This document shows positions 17,868 through 27,486 of a stretch of 64,000 nt of DNA, piece after piece. Source of the DNA: Geobacter sp. (GTDB lineage: Bacteria; Desulfobacterota; Desulfuromonadia; Geobacterales; Geobacteraceae); contig POSG01000007.1 of assembly GCA_003314535.1 (NCBI GenBank), forward strand, positions 62,001-126,000, written 5' to 3'. Numbering within the stretch: the first letter of the stretch is position 1; each line of letters begins with the position of its first letter. Under the pieces are notes generated by a model. The model was not told where the DNA came from. It saw nothing but the letters and a program-made list of their open reading frames with translations, and made no database searches. A program made the position numbers and the translations under genes.

Positions 17868-19454
17868 TTGAAAAAGCATAACCAGAAAGAGATCGACAGC
17901 AGGAGAACATTCGCCATCATCAGCCACCCGGATGCCGGCAAGACGACCATCACCGAAAAGCTCCTGCTGTTCGGCGGCGCAATCCAGCAGGCAGGTGAGG
18001 TCAGGGCGAGAAAGAGCGCCCGTCACGCCACCTCTGACTGGATGGAGATGGAAAAGCAGCGCGGCATCTCCGTCACCTCTTCCGTGATGAAATTCAATTA
18101 CCGGGATTTCGACATCAACCTCCTGGACACGCCAGGTCACAACGACTTCTCCGAAGATACGTACCGGGTGCTCACGGCGGTCGACTCGGTGCTCATGGTC
18201 ATCGATTCGGTGAAGGGGGTCGAAAGCCAGACGAAAAAGCTCCTGGAAGTCTGCCGTCTGCGCCACACCCCGATCATGACCTTCATCAACAAGCTGGACC
18301 GGGAAGGCCGCGAGCCCCTGGACCTGCTGGACGACATAGAAAAGAACCTGCAGATCCAGTGCGCGCCCATGACCTGGCCAATCGGCATGGGCAAGCGCTT
18401 CCGCGGCACCTACCACCTGTATACCCGGGAAGTGGCTTTCTTCAGCCCCGATTCCGAGGAGGGCGCCGGCGAGGTGCTCACCGTGGCCGGCATCGACGAC
18501 CCCGAACTGGACCGCATCCTGGGTTCCCAGGCAGAGGAGCTGCGGGCCGACGTGGAACTCCTGGAAGGCGCCGCGCACCCCTTCGACCGCGAGGCCTACC
18601 TGGCCGGCTTGCAGACCCCGGTCTTCTTCGGCAGCGCCATCAACACGTTCGGTGTCCAGCAACTTCTTGACACCTTCGTGGAGACCGCGCCGGCGCCAAA
18701 ACCGCGCGAAGCGGTGAACCGCACCGTGTCGCCCTTCGAAGAGCCGTTCACCGGCTTCGTATTCAAGATCCAGGCGAACATGGACCCGGCCCACCGGGAC
18801 CGGATCGCTTTCTTCCGCATCTGTTCGGGCAAGTTCACCCGCGGCATGAAGGTGCGTCACCTACGCCTGGGCCGAGACATGCAGATCGCCAATGCCACCA
18901 TCTTCATGGCCCAGGACCGCACCAACGTGGACGAGGCCTTTCCCGGGGACATCATCGGCATCCACAACCACGGAACCATCAAGATCGGTGATACTTTCAG
19001 CCAGGGCGAGGATCTTCAGTTCACCGGCATCCCCAACTTCGCTCCCGAACATTTCCGCAAGATCCGTCTCCTGAATCCCCTGAAGTCCAAGGCGCTGGAA
19101 AAGGGCCTGGTCCAACTGGCCGAAGAAGGGACCACCCAGGTATTCCGGCCGCTCATGGGCGCCGACTGGATCATCGGCGCGGTCGGCCTGCTCCAGTTCG
19201 ACGTGGTCATGCACCGGCTGGAGCATGAATACGGTGTCAAGGCAGCCTACGAGCCGGTGTCCTATGTAACGGCCCGATGGGTTACGGGAGAGAAGAAAAA
19301 GCTCGACGAGTTCATGAAGCGTGAGGTCATGAACCTGTATAACGACGGGGAAGGAAACCTTGCGTACCTGGCCGGCAGCCAGTGGCGGCTCGACAACACC
19401 ATGGAGAACTGGAAAGAGCTGGAGTTCCACGCCACGAGGGAGCACAATGCGTAA
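17868..19454 (+). CDS. prfC: peptide chain release factor 3
   Basis: A 528-residue translational GTPase that removes RF1/RF2 from the ribosome after peptide release and aids quality control. G1 is SHPDAGKTT, the switch region has [11 protein letters not shown]3 is [14 protein letters not shown], and G4 is [10 protein letters not shown]. The FSEDTYR after DTPGH and the length separate it from EF-G and mark RF3. It starts with TTG at 17868, seven nt after AGGAG. It appears monocistronic. Confidence 0.95.
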   Translation: MKKHNQKEIDSRRTFAIISHPDAGKTTITEKLLLFGGAIQQAGEVRARKSARHATSDWMEMEKQRGISVTSSVMKFNYRDFDINLLDTPGHNDFSEDTYRVLTAVDSVLMVIDSVKGVESQTKKLLEVCRLRHTPIMTFINKLDREGREPLDLLDDIEKNLQIQCAPMTWPIGMGKRFRGTYHLYTREVAFFSPDSEEGAGEVLTVAGIDDPELDRILGSQAEELRADVELLEGAAHPFDREAYLAGLQTPVFFGSAINTFGVQQLLDTFVETAPAPKPREAVNRTVSPFEEPFTGFVFKIQANMDPAHRDRIAFFRICSGKFTRGMKVRHLRLGRDMQIANATIFMAQDRTNVDEAFPGDIIGIHNHGTIKIGDTFSQGEDLQFTGIPNFAPEHFRKIRLLNPLKSKALEKGLVQLAEEGTTQVFRPLMGADWIIGAVGLLQFDVVMHRLEHEYGVKAAYEPVSYVTARWVTGEKKKLDEFMKREVMNLYNDGEGNLAYLAGSQWRLDNTMENWKELEFHATREHNA

Positions 19455-19463
19455 AAAACCCGG

Positions 19464-19492
19464 GAATTCAGAAGTCAGAATTCTGGAGTCAG
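19464..19492 (+). repeat. short repeat, left flank of folA
   Basis: A 29-bp AT-balanced sequence built from CAGAA/GAATTCTGGAGTCAG. A near-identical copy lies in inverted orientation at 20069-20092, so the pair brackets folA exactly. Confidence 0.55.
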
Positions 19493-19512
19493 CAGCCTGA
19501 AGAAAACCGGAA

Positions 19513-19998
19513 TCAGGGTGAAGAGGCCTTTTTCCGTTCGTACAGGATGAAGGTATGGGGAATCGGCTCCGGGACGAATTCCCTTTTCCCCTCGACGAAA
19601 TCAGCAGGAATCCCCGGGAAAAACACGTCGCCATCGAAATCCCGGTGGAGCACGGTGAGATAAATCCTGTCCGCCAGGGACATTGCCTGCCGGTAAACCT
19701 CCCCCCCGCCGCAGATAAAGACTTCCCGGTCTCCCCCCGCACGTGCAAGAGCCGTTTCCAGGTCACGGGCCGCCAAAACACCTGCCGGCCGATAGCCGGC
19801 ATCCCGCGACAGGACGATAGTGGTCCTTCCGGGCAGGGGGCAGCCGATTGACTCGAAAGTCCGCCTCCCCATGATGAGCGTGTGCCCCCAGGTGATTTCC
19901 CGGAAACGCCGGCGGTCGTCGGCAAGGTCCCAGGGAATGCGATTATCCTTTCCGATCACCCTGTTTTCAGCCATAGCGGCGATGATATTGATCCTCAA
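19513..19998 (-). CDS. folA: dihydrofolate reductase
   Basis: 161 residues, the normal size for a bacterial DHFR that makes tetrahydrofolate with NADPH. The family residues are present: IIAAMAENRVIGKDNRIPW at the start, the acidic Asp in WDLADDRRRFR, TLIMGRRTFESIG, and GGGEVYRQAM in the nucleotide-binding loop. The start is a TTG at 19998 with AAAGG upstream; the in-frame ATG eight codons on would lose the first strand. The gene is bracketed by inverted short repeats (19464 and 20069), which may mark an insertion or a local duplication. Confidence 0.95.
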   Translation of the reverse strand: MRINIIAAMAENRVIGKDNRIPWDLADDRRRFREITWGHTLIMGRRTFESIGCPLPGRTTIVLSRDAGYRPAGVLAARDLETALARAGGDREVFICGGGEVYRQAMSLADRIYLTVLHRDFDGDVFFPGIPADFVEGKREFVPEPIPHTFILYERKKASSP

Positions 19999-20068
19999 TT
20001 TGCCGGCCTTTCAATATTCGCCATTTACCTTTTCCACTTCGCCTTTGCACTTGGTTTTCTTCTGTATG

Positions 20069-20092
20069 CTGACTCCTGAATTCTGCATTCTG
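20069..20092 (-). repeat. short repeat, right flank of folA
   Basis: An inverted copy of the repeat at 19464-19492, sharing GAATTC and GGAGTCAG blocks in the reverse complement. Confidence 0.55.
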
Positions 20093-20101
20093 CATTTGTT
20101 C

Positions 20102-22453
20102 TTACTGCCTTATCCTCACCACCGTCACTCCGCTTCCCCCTTCGAAGGGCTCCCCGTCCCTGAAGGATTCAACCAGGGGATGGCTGTCCAGGTATTCCCT
20201 GATGCCACGCATCAGGGCGCCGGTTCCCTTTCCGTGCACGATCCGCACTTCGCCGATCCCGTCAAGGGATGCATGGTTGAGGAACGGCTCCAGTTTCTTG
20301 ACGGCTTCGTCCACGCGCAGTCCGATGAGATGGAGCTGCAGCGGCGTCTCTTCACGCGTCTCCTCTTTCTTCCGGGTTTTACGGGAAGGTTTGGGCGTTG
20401 CGCCCTTTCGCGGAGCGATATCCGCAAGCGCCACCTCCAGCTCCTTTCCCGCGAAGCTCAGCCGGATGCGGCCCGACCTTGCGTCAACGGACCGCACCAC
20501 CGAGTCGAAGCCGATGGAACGCACGAAAACCGTATCACCCTCGTGAACCTGGTCCAGTGAAAGGGGAGGTTCTCCGCCTAGCTCCCGGAGCTTCTCCTCT
20601 ATCTTTTCCTCAACACCGGCGATCTTTTTGAGGGAGGCGCGGCTCCGCTCGCGCCTGGCTTCCTCGAGAAGAGCATTTGCCTCGCGCTTGACCCCTGCCA
20701 CTATCTCCCTGGCATCCCGGTATGCCTTCTCGATGGACTCCTTGCGCTCAACCTCCCAGCCGGACCTGCGCAAAGCGAGCACTTTCTCCTGTTCGGCAAG
20801 TATCCTTCCGCGGCGCTCCAGATCGGACAGTGTCCCCTCGCAGGCAAGCCTTTGGGACTTCAGGTCGTCCAGAAGCTGGTGGAACTCGGTCTCCATCCGC
20901 CCGAGCATGTGATGCGCCCGTTCGATAACCGCGTTGGGTATGCCGTACTTGCGTGCTATCTCCAGGGCGTGGGACTGGCCCGGCTCGCCCTTCTTCAACC
21001 TGTAAAGCGGGGTAAATGTTTCCCGGTCAAACTCCATGGAAGCATTGACCATGCCCTCCCGACGGTGCACGAAGCCCACGATGTCCGTAAGATGAGTCGT
21101 GGCTATGACCAGCGCCCCTTTTTCCTTCAGCTCCTGGAGCACTGAACAAGCCAGCGCCGCTCCCTGAAGAGGTTCAGTTCCCGTTCCCAGTTCGTCCAGG
21201 AGCACTACCGATCTGCTGCCCGCCGCACCCAGGACCGTTGCAATATTGGCAACGTGCGCGGAAAAGGTTGAGAGGCTGCTCTCGATGGACTGCTCGTCGC
21301 CGATGTCGGCCAGCAGGCGGTCGACCAGCGGAAACACCGAAGTCTCATCGGCCGGCACCGGGATGCCGGACAGGGCCATGAGGAGAAGCAGGCCAGCTGT
21401 TTTGAGTGCGATGGTCTTGCCCCCTGCATTCGGCCCGGTAATAACCATTACCGAATCTTCGCCGCCCAGGGAGAGATCAAGGGGGACGGTCTCACCCTTT
21501 CCCAAGTCCCGCTGGAGGAGCATCAGGATAGGATGCCGGGCATTGACCAGGGTCAACACCTGGCTGTCACCGACAACCGGCACATGGGCATCCAGGGAAT
21601 CGGCAAACAAGGCAATGGAATTGAGCAGGTCGAGATGAACGAGGATTGCCAGCTGCGACTCGATCTCTTCCCCGTCCTCCCGTATCCAGCCGCAGATCTC
21701 GCGCAGGATCCGGATCTCCTCCACCTTTTCCTCGGCAGAGAGGTTTTCCAGTTCGTTGGCCAGGCCGATGATCTCCAGAGGCTCCATGAAGGCGGTTTCG
21801 CCGGAATTGGATACGTCGTGCACCACGCCGGGCACCTGGCCCTTGGAATCCATCCGCACCGGGATGACCCATCTGCCGCTTCGCTGGGTAATGAAATCGT
21901 CCTGAAGGAAAACCGTGATCTCACGCTCGCGCACGATCTCTTCCAGGCGCTTCCTGATGCGGGCGGTCAACGCTCTCTTCCTGCTCCTCAGGTCGAAAAG
22001 CAGCCTGGATGCGTTGTCCAGAATGTTCCCTTCCGAGTCGAGCGACCGCTCCAGGGGTTCCAGGATGTCCGGGAACCCGGTAACTGAGCCGGCAAGATCC
22101 TGAAGCAAGGGGATGTCGCTCCGGTATCCCATCTGTGCGGCGACGGCCGACAGCACGCGCAGGAAGGGAAGAAACGACACCAGCTCCAAAGGAGCGAGAA
22201 TCGCCCCTTGGGGCCGGATCTTGCCCAGGAGAGGCGATATGTCCTCAAAGGTGGACAGTGGAAGCGGCGTTCCCTGTGCCGCAAGGGAGCGAAGCTCCTC
22301 CACCATCCCGAAACGGCGCTCGATCTTGCCGATGTCCGCCAGGGGCGAAATGCCCCGTATGGCGTCGCGGGACGCGCCGCTGTGGCCGTAGTCGGAGATC
22401 CTTCGCAGTATCCTGTCCAGTTCCAGTGTCCGAATAGCTTCTTTGATGATCAT
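20102..22453 (-). CDS. mutS2: MutS2 ATPase/endonuclease
   Basis: 783 residues. The order is the MutS core and clamp (residues 1-320), the ATPase with Walker A GPNAGGKTIALK and Walker B VVLLDELGTGTEP, a long coiled coil (about 510-640), a KOW-like piece, and a C-terminal Smr nuclease domain (LHLIGLRVDEAV and HGKGTGALMRGI). There is no mismatch-recognition domain. MutS2 acts on branched DNA and on collided ribosomes (RqcU). The Smr motif has LHLIGLR where LDLRG is usual, so nuclease activity should be checked. The ATG overlaps the stop of the release-factor-like gene by 4 bp (ATGA), so the two are translationally coupled, which fits a ribosome-rescue role. Confidence 0.93.
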   Translation of the reverse strand: MIIKEAIRTLELDRILRRISDYGHSGASRDAIRGISPLADIGKIERRFGMVEELRSLAAQGTPLPLSTFEDISPLLGKIRPQGAILAPLELVSFLPFLRVLSAVAAQMGYRSDIPLLQDLAGSVTGFPDILEPLERSLDSEGNILDNASRLLFDLRSRKRALTARIRKRLEEIVREREITVFLQDDFITQRSGRWVIPVRMDSKGQVPGVVHDVSNSGETAFMEPLEIIGLANELENLSAEEKVEEIRILREICGWIREDGEEIESQLAILVHLDLLNSIALFADSLDAHVPVVGDSQVLTLVNARHPILMLLQRDLGKGETVPLDLSLGGEDSVMVITGPNAGGKTIALKTAGLLLLMALSGIPVPADETSVFPLVDRLLADIGDEQSIESSLSTFSAHVANIATVLGAAGSRSVVLLDELGTGTEPLQGAALACSVLQELKEKGALVIATTHLTDIVGFVHRREGMVNASMEFDRETFTPLYRLKKGEPGQSHALEIARKYGIPNAVIERAHHMLGRMETEFHQLLDDLKSQRLACEGTLSDLERRGRILAEQEKVLALRRSGWEVERKESIEKAYRDAREIVAGVKREANALLEEARRERSRASLKKIAGVEEKIEEKLRELGGEPPLSLDQVHEGDTVFVRSIGFDSVVRSVDARSGRIRLSFAGKELEVALADIAPRKGATPKPSRKTRKKEETREETPLQLHLIGLRVDEAVKKLEPFLNHASLDGIGEVRIVHGKGTGALMRGIREYLDSHPLVESFRDGEPFEGGSGVTVVRIRQ

Positions 22454-22830
22454 TCCGCCTCTTTGCTCCCTGTCCCGTATTTCATCTTCGCCCTTTTCCT
22501 CCTCTTTGCCTTTTGCCTTGCCGCGGCATTCCGCTCCCTGTCGCGGGCTGTCTCCCCGCCGCGAATCCCGGCCAACTTGTCCAGGAGCTCGCGCCTGGCC
22601 AGGAACCTGTTCACCGACTGGCTCCGGTCCTTCATGCATTTGACTTCAAGCCCCGTGGGGATATGACGCAGGTGGACACAGGTGGAAGTCTTGTTCACGT
22701 GCTGGCCGCCCGCTCCGGAAGAGCGGACGAATTTTTCGGCGAAATCCTCCTCCCGCACCCCGAGGGCCGCCATTCGCTCCCTCAGCCACCTGTTTTTCTC
22801 TTCGCTAACCGCAAATATCGGAACAGCCAT
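22450..22830 (-). CDS. release-factor-like peptidyl-tRNA hydrolase
   Basis: 126 residues. It carries the catalytic GGQ motif in SSGAGGQHVNKTSTCVHL (about residues 33-50) and a basic C-terminal tail (RQKAKRRKRAKMK), but lacks the codon-recognition domain of RF1/RF2. This is the layout of ArfB and mitochondrial MTRFR-type factors that free stalled ribosomes. The start at 22830 follows GGGGGGCGGG. It is coupled to mutS2 by ATGA overlap; a joint function in rescue of stalled or collided ribosomes is inference. Confidence 0.85.
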   Translation of the reverse strand: MAVPIFAVSEEKNRWLRERMAALGVREEDFAEKFVRSSGAGGQHVNKTSTCVHLRHIPTGLEVKCMKDRSQSVNRFLARRELLDKLAGIRGGETARDRERNAAARQKAKRRKRAKMKYGTGSKEAE

Positions 22831-22946
22831 CCCGCCCCCCGATTCTGCCCGGAAAGATAAAAAAGGGTGCCGCAAAAAGCTTGCGACACATTCTGTCGCA
22901 CACATCCGGTATGCTGATATCATGAACTGCTAAGGGAGGACTTCCC

Positions 22947-23159
22947 ATGGAACCATTGGTCATTTTCGGCGCGTTTCTGGTCATTTATTGCGGATACCTC
23001 TGTGCCTTGGATTCCACGAGAGTGTGGAGAAGGCAGCTGGCGGCCGCCTCAATGAAACGGGAGCGGGCAAAAAAGCGGTCCAAATCGATCCGTTACGTCA
23101 GGAACCCGCGCCATGATGCCCGTGTCGCGGTCGGCAGGACACTGCTGCAGCGGGGGTGA
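22947..23159 (+). CDS. small single-pass membrane protein, unknown
   Basis: 70 residues: an N-terminal hydrophobic segment (VIFGAFLVIYCGYLCAL) and a strongly basic C-terminal half (KRERAKKRSKSIRYVRNPRH). A strong Shine-Dalgarno GGGAGGA precedes the ATG. It is divergent from the mutS2 pair. No family recognised. Confidence 0.6.
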   Translation: MEPLVIFGAFLVIYCGYLCALDSTRVWRRQLAAASMKRERAKKRSKSIRYVRNPRHDARVAVGRTLLQRG

Positions 23160-23235
23160 AGTCAGACGGAACTTTCCACTAGAAGAAGGTGATGTTCGCC
23201 GTTTATTAACCTAAAGACTTCTTGACCTGCCACAG

Positions 23236-23350
23236 CTTTTCCCCCCTCATCCGGCCCGTTGGGCCACCTTCTCCCTCAATGGAGAAGATGTTGCCGTAGT
23301 GCCCTCGCCATCAAGGGAGAGGGCGGGCGCAGCCCGGGTGAGGGGGGCGG
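23236..23350. repeat. imperfect palindromic intergenic repeat
   Basis: A long imperfect inverted repeat: left CCCCTCATCCGGCCCG, right CGGGCGCAGCCCGGGTGAGG. Inside it the arms GGGAGAGGG and CCTTCTCCCT are typical of dispersed REP/RPT-like units rich in CCCTCA and GAGGG. It has no coding content and fills most of the gap 23160-23400. Confidence 0.5.
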
Positions 23351-23400
23351 ACAGTATTCTGTCCTTATTGTTAACTTCCTGCCCTTGTATTCCTTCCCGC

Positions 23401-26400
23401 CTACTTGTTAATGATCACCTCTCCCGTATCCGTCACCAGCTTGGCCGGCAGGCTGAACAGGCGCTTGAATATGTTGAAGACCCCCTTGGCCAGGGATGTG
23501 ACGGTGACAGGAGTGACCGTTGGGTTGTCCAGGCTCCCCTTGGCGGTGAAATAGGCGGTGATCAGGCTCTTGTTCTTGCCGGTAAGCACCCATCCCACGA
23601 TGGGGATCCGGCTGACCACCTTGTCGACGGTCTGAAGCGGCTTTACGCCTATGGTGGCATTCACCCGCTCCTTCACCAAGTCGAAGTCGCCCACAATGGA
23701 AATATTCATGGCGTTGCTGTCGATGAACAGGTCATTGGTTGTCACAAGCCCGTCCCTGAAGGAAAAGGTCGCATTTATCTGGTTGTAGGGCATGCCCCCC
23801 GAAACCATGTCGGGAAGCCTGAACTTGAACAACTGGGAAACATTCAACACGGAAAACAGCTTGGAAAGAAGCGCAAATTTCCTCAGGCTCCCTTTTTCGC
23901 AATGAAGCTTCACGTTCCCCAGTGATGAAGCCTTGATGTCCGCGAGAGAATCACCCTTTGCTGTCAGTTCTCCCTCCAGCGACATGGTTCCGGTCAGCTC
24001 CCTCCCCGTATCCAGCATCTGTAGAAAATGTGCAGCCGAAATATTCCGTGCATTGAAAGTAGCCTGGTAACGTGGGCCTCCTGCAGTGCCGAAATCGATC
24101 CTCCCCTTGCCGTTGAACGACCCTCCCAGCAAGGCGCATTCGGTACCCTCCAGGTAAAGGATCTTCTGTTCCAGATGAACCGTGCTCCTGAGTTTCCTGA
24201 ATTCGACCCGGTTGAACTTTCCAGCCTCGGCGGTCACCATTGCATTGAGCGAAAGCCGGCCCGGCTCCTTCGGCCCCTCCTTGTTTCCTTCCAATGCGGC
24301 AAGGAGAGCGATGTCATCCATGTCGAGATAGCTTGCGTCAAGCACGAGGTCGGCCTTGGGGTTACGGAGATCATGCACCGTTCCGCTGAGACGCATTGTT
24401 GACCTGTTGACCTGGAAAGCAAGATTCTTGACGGCAAGGATGTCATTGCCAAAGGATATCGAGCCATGCACTTTTTGCGCGATTACCGGTTTTTCTCCCG
24501 AATGCAGCCCCACGTCCGCAAGGTCAAGGAAAGGTGAAGATATAACCAGGTTGAAAGCGGGGGAAGTAAATCCGGTCATGGCGCCGTTGCCACTTATGTT
24601 GGAATTCCCCAGCCTGGCCGTGAAATGTGAGGCTTTCATGGTGTCGCCGTGGAAAACGAAGTTCCCGTTTATTCCGGTCACGGACTTGACAAATTTGCGC
24701 GGTTTGAAGGAAGCCCCCGACAGGGCCAGTTCGCCGGTCAAGGCAAAATCTCCGGCCGGTTTCCTGGCCCCTTTGAGATTGATGCGCGCCGTGCCGGATG
24801 GCTGGCATCCTGCAATCTTCGGGAATCCGGGCGCAACCGCCTGAATCGGGAACTCATTCGTCAGTATGCTGAACTGGGGCGAATCTTTCCTGGCCGGAAA
24901 ATGGTCGACAGCGCCGGCCAGCGAAAGGGGCCCCATGTCGTAACGGAACAGGGGAACCCGGGCTCCTTCTTTGTTGAGGAATGACTGGAACGACAGTCTC
25001 GCTGTCCGTCCGGCGGTTTTTGCGATCATGTCGCGCCATCTGAAGGATGTCGCCGACAGGTCCCATTTCCCCGAAAGCGAATACCCCGAAGTCTTGCCGC
25101 TCCCCTGGAGGGAAAGGATCGAATCGCCCGAAAAAGCGAATTGCCCGTTCTTTTGTTGCCTCAGGAGCCAGGCCACCTCAGGCGGCCGGGGCTTCATGTT
25201 CATGGCAAAGGGGTAACTGCACGGGGTGGTCAGGGGATAATCGGTGATCCGCCCTTCCAGGGCAAAGGGAGAAGCGCCGAAGTTGGCACGCATCCCCGAA
25301 AGGATGAAGTCTTTCCCCCGCATCTCCAGGTTGCCCTTGATGTCGTTGAATGCGGGCACGCCAGGGCCGTAGCTCAGCAGGCCCTTCTCCACCGTGCCCT
25401 TGATGAAGAGCACGTTATAGTTCGTGCCCTTTTCCATGTGGGCGATCTGGCTTACCCTTCCAGACAGGGTCCCCTTTTGAAGCCGGTAAAGCCCACCCTT
25501 GATATGTTGCTCGATATACTCCGAAGCATCCTTGGCAATTACCCCGTAGGGAATATACTGGCCGAAATCCTCCAAGCGGAAGGTGGACGTGGTCGCCTTG
25601 GCGTCGATGTAAAGATCCTTGCTCTTCAAATCCCGCAGGGCACAACTCCCTTTTACATCGAGCCCGTCAACATTCAGCTGCAGGGACTTGACGTCAAGGT
25701 CTTTCTCCGTCAGTTCCATGGTGTAGGAAAGCATGATTCTTTTCGGGTTCAGCACCGCGTGAAAAACCTGGGGATAGTCGAAACGCACCCCTTGCGCCCT
25801 GACCTTGCCCTTGGAGGTGAATTGGGCGAGTTTCCCCTTTAAGTTTGCGTCCACCTGGAACAGGCCGTCCACTTTCCTAAACGGCACAAACGGCCGGTAG
25901 TAGTCCCAGAAATGGCCGCCGTCAAGATTGTCAACCTCGACCTTCCCGGAAAAAAATGTGTCCGTCAGCGGCTTTCCCTTGTCTGCCGGCGTCACCGTCC
26001 CGCTGATCCTGATTTCACCTCGCCGGTTCCCCTGTATCAGGTTGGCGGCTAGTTTCAGATGGGATTTCTTCCCCCAGAAAAGATGGGTCATGGAAAGGTC
26101 GATCCCGTCCAGGGCCGTCACCACGTCACCCGGGCCGACGGAACGGTCGACGAAGCTGAGAGCCCCCCCTTTCACCTTGAATCCCCGGATCTGCAGGGAC
26201 ATACCCTTCCCTGCCTCCCCCAGCAGGTCGGCAATGCTGAGCACGCCGGCGGAATTGCGGACGACGGTGGCCGCAGGCCGGTCAAGCTCCACTCCCTTTA
26301 TGACCAGACGCTTTTCCAGAAGCGGCAGGAGGGCCACCCTGAAGGTAAGGCGGTCCGCTTTCAGGAAAGGACGGGATGCATCCCTGTCCATGATTTCGAT

Positions 26401-26631
26401 CCTGTTGAAGGTGAAGGAAGGCGCCGGTTTGAAGGCAAATGATCCTTTCTCGTATATGACGCGCCGGTGCAATCCCGCCTGAAGCGAATCCAGGATGCCT
26501 GCCCGGTAATTCTCCAGGTCAAGGGCATAACGGACGAAGAAAAATCCCCCTCCCAAAAGCAGGAGCAGAAGCGCTGCAAGACACAACAACAGCAGCCGCA
26601 TCCGGCCTTTTTTCCCTTTGTTCTTTTCCAT
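23401..26631 (-). CDS. AsmA/YhdP-family membrane-anchored protein
   Basis: 1076 residues. One N-terminal membrane helix (LLLLCLAALLLLLLGGGFFF) after a basic stretch, then a long periplasmic part of repeated beta strands. The N-terminal DLENYRAGILDSLQAGLHRRV and the phrase LKADRLTFRVALLPLLEKRL are typical of AsmA-like proteins; the C-terminal part has an AsmA-2/DUF3971 look (FSFRDGLVTTNDLFIDSNAM). Such proteins form bridges that carry phospholipid to the outer membrane. The start at 26631 has only a weak Shine-Dalgarno; an upstream ATG at 26691 exists. Confidence 0.8.
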   Translation of the reverse strand: MEKNKGKKGRMRLLLLCLAALLLLLLGGGFFFVRYALDLENYRAGILDSLQAGLHRRVIYEKGSFAFKPAPSFTFNRIEIMDRDASRPFLKADRLTFRVALLPLLEKRLVIKGVELDRPAATVVRNSAGVLSIADLLGEAGKGMSLQIRGFKVKGGALSFVDRSVGPGDVVTALDGIDLSMTHLFWGKKSHLKLAANLIQGNRRGEIRISGTVTPADKGKPLTDTFFSGKVEVDNLDGGHFWDYYRPFVPFRKVDGLFQVDANLKGKLAQFTSKGKVRAQGVRFDYPQVFHAVLNPKRIMLSYTMELTEKDLDVKSLQLNVDGLDVKGSCALRDLKSKDLYIDAKATTSTFRLEDFGQYIPYGVIAKDASEYIEQHIKGGLYRLQKGTLSGRVSQIAHMEKGTNYNVLFIKGTVEKGLLSYGPGVPAFNDIKGNLEMRGKDFILSGMRANFGASPFALEGRITDYPLTTPCSYPFAMNMKPRPPEVAWLLRQQKNGQFAFSGDSILSLQGSGKTSGYSLSGKWDLSATSFRWRDMIAKTAGRTARLSFQSFLNKEGARVPLFRYDMGPLSLAGAVDHFPARKDSPQFSILTNEFPIQAVAPGFPKIAGCQPSGTARINLKGARKPAGDFALTGELALSGASFKPRKFVKSVTGINGNFVFHGDTMKASHFTARLGNSNISGNGAMTGFTSPAFNLVISSPFLDLADVGLHSGEKPVIAQKVHGSISFGNDILAVKNLAFQVNRSTMRLSGTVHDLRNPKADLVLDASYLDMDDIALLAALEGNKEGPKEPGRLSLNAMVTAEAGKFNRVEFRKLRSTVHLEQKILYLEGTECALLGGSFNGKGRIDFGTAGGPRYQATFNARNISAAHFLQMLDTGRELTGTMSLEGELTAKGDSLADIKASSLGNVKLHCEKGSLRKFALLSKLFSVLNVSQLFKFRLPDMVSGGMPYNQINATFSFRDGLVTTNDLFIDSNAMNISIVGDFDLVKERVNATIGVKPLQTVDKVVSRIPIVGWVLTGKNKSLITAYFTAKGSLDNPTVTPVTVTSLAKGVFNIFKRLFSLPAKLVTDTGEVIINK

Positions 26632-26828
26632 GGAGGTTCTGTTCTCTTTCAATTGGGGCAGTATAGTCCAAGATTGGCAAAAAACTGGCAAATCGGCGTA
26701 AGTATACTATCGTGCGAATGCTGCCGCAAGGTTTACCTGGCCAGCAGCGGATGCCCAGCCAGAGTGGCGCGCTTCCATGAGGCACGAAGATGTGGTATAA
26801 GTTACGAAAAAAATCCGCGAGGTGGGAA

Positions 26829-27482
26829 ATGTCCGTGACCAAGAACCTGGTGAATTGGGCCAATGAACGGAAATGCCGGACGGCAGTGGCAGCACTGGAG
26901 AAGAACGGCTTTACCGCTTTCTACCTTCAATCAGCCGCAGAAGCTGCCGACTACATCCTTGCGGAGGCGGAAGATGCGCAAACCGTCGGTTTCGGCGGTT
27001 CCATGAGCGTCGCCGACCTCCAGCTGGGACCGCGGCTGCTCGAAAAGGGCAAGGAGCTCCTGAACCACGGCGCTCCGGGCCTCTCGTTCGAGGAAAGGCT
27101 GGAGATCATGCGCCGCCAGCTGAACTGCGACCTGTTCCTCTCCGGGAGCAACGCCCTGACCCTGTCCGGCTGCCTGGTGAATATCGACGCCATCGGCAAC
27201 CGGGTCGGTTCCATGTTCTTCGGCCCGAAAAAAGTAATCGTGGTGGTGGGCCGGAACAAGCTGGTGGACGGCAGCACCCAGGATGCGATCAACAGGGTTA
27301 AAAACTGGGCTTCGCCGCCCAACGCCAGGCGGCTGAACTACAAGACTCCCTGCGCCGAGACCGGCTTCTGCAGCGACTGCGGCTCGCCGGAACGGATCTG
27401 CCGGGTTACCGTCGTGCTGGAGCGGAAGCCCAGGTACACCGATGTTCGGGTGCTGGTGGTCAACGAGGAGATGGGGCTCTGA
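26829..27482 (+). CDS. LUD-domain protein (LutC/YkgG, DUF162-like)
   Basis: 217 residues with the LUD fold: VGFGGSMSVADLQL near residue 55, LFLSGSNALTLSGCLVNID, and VVVVGRNKLVDG. A C-terminal Cys cluster (CAETGFCSDC, then RICR) looks like a metal or iron-sulfur site. LUD proteins occur in lactate oxidation (LutABC), but no lutA/lutB neighbours are present, so this is an orphan. It overlaps the reading frame of comF closely: its stop is 4 bp before the proposed TTG start. Confidence 0.8.
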   Translation: MSVTKNLVNWANERKCRTAVAALEKNGFTAFYLQSAAEAADYILAEAEDAQTVGFGGSMSVADLQLGPRLLEKGKELLNHGAPGLSFEERLEIMRRQLNCDLFLSGSNALTLSGCLVNIDAIGNRVGSMFFGPKKVIVVVGRNKLVDGSTQDAINRVKNWASPPNARRLNYKTPCAETGFCSDCGSPERICRVTVVLERKPRYTDVRVLVVNEEMGL

Positions 27483-27486
27483 ACCG

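Noticed and set aside
17616-18860. Leftward frame of 414 codons antisense to prfC
   Set aside because: prfC is certain on the other strand; this frame has shadow composition.
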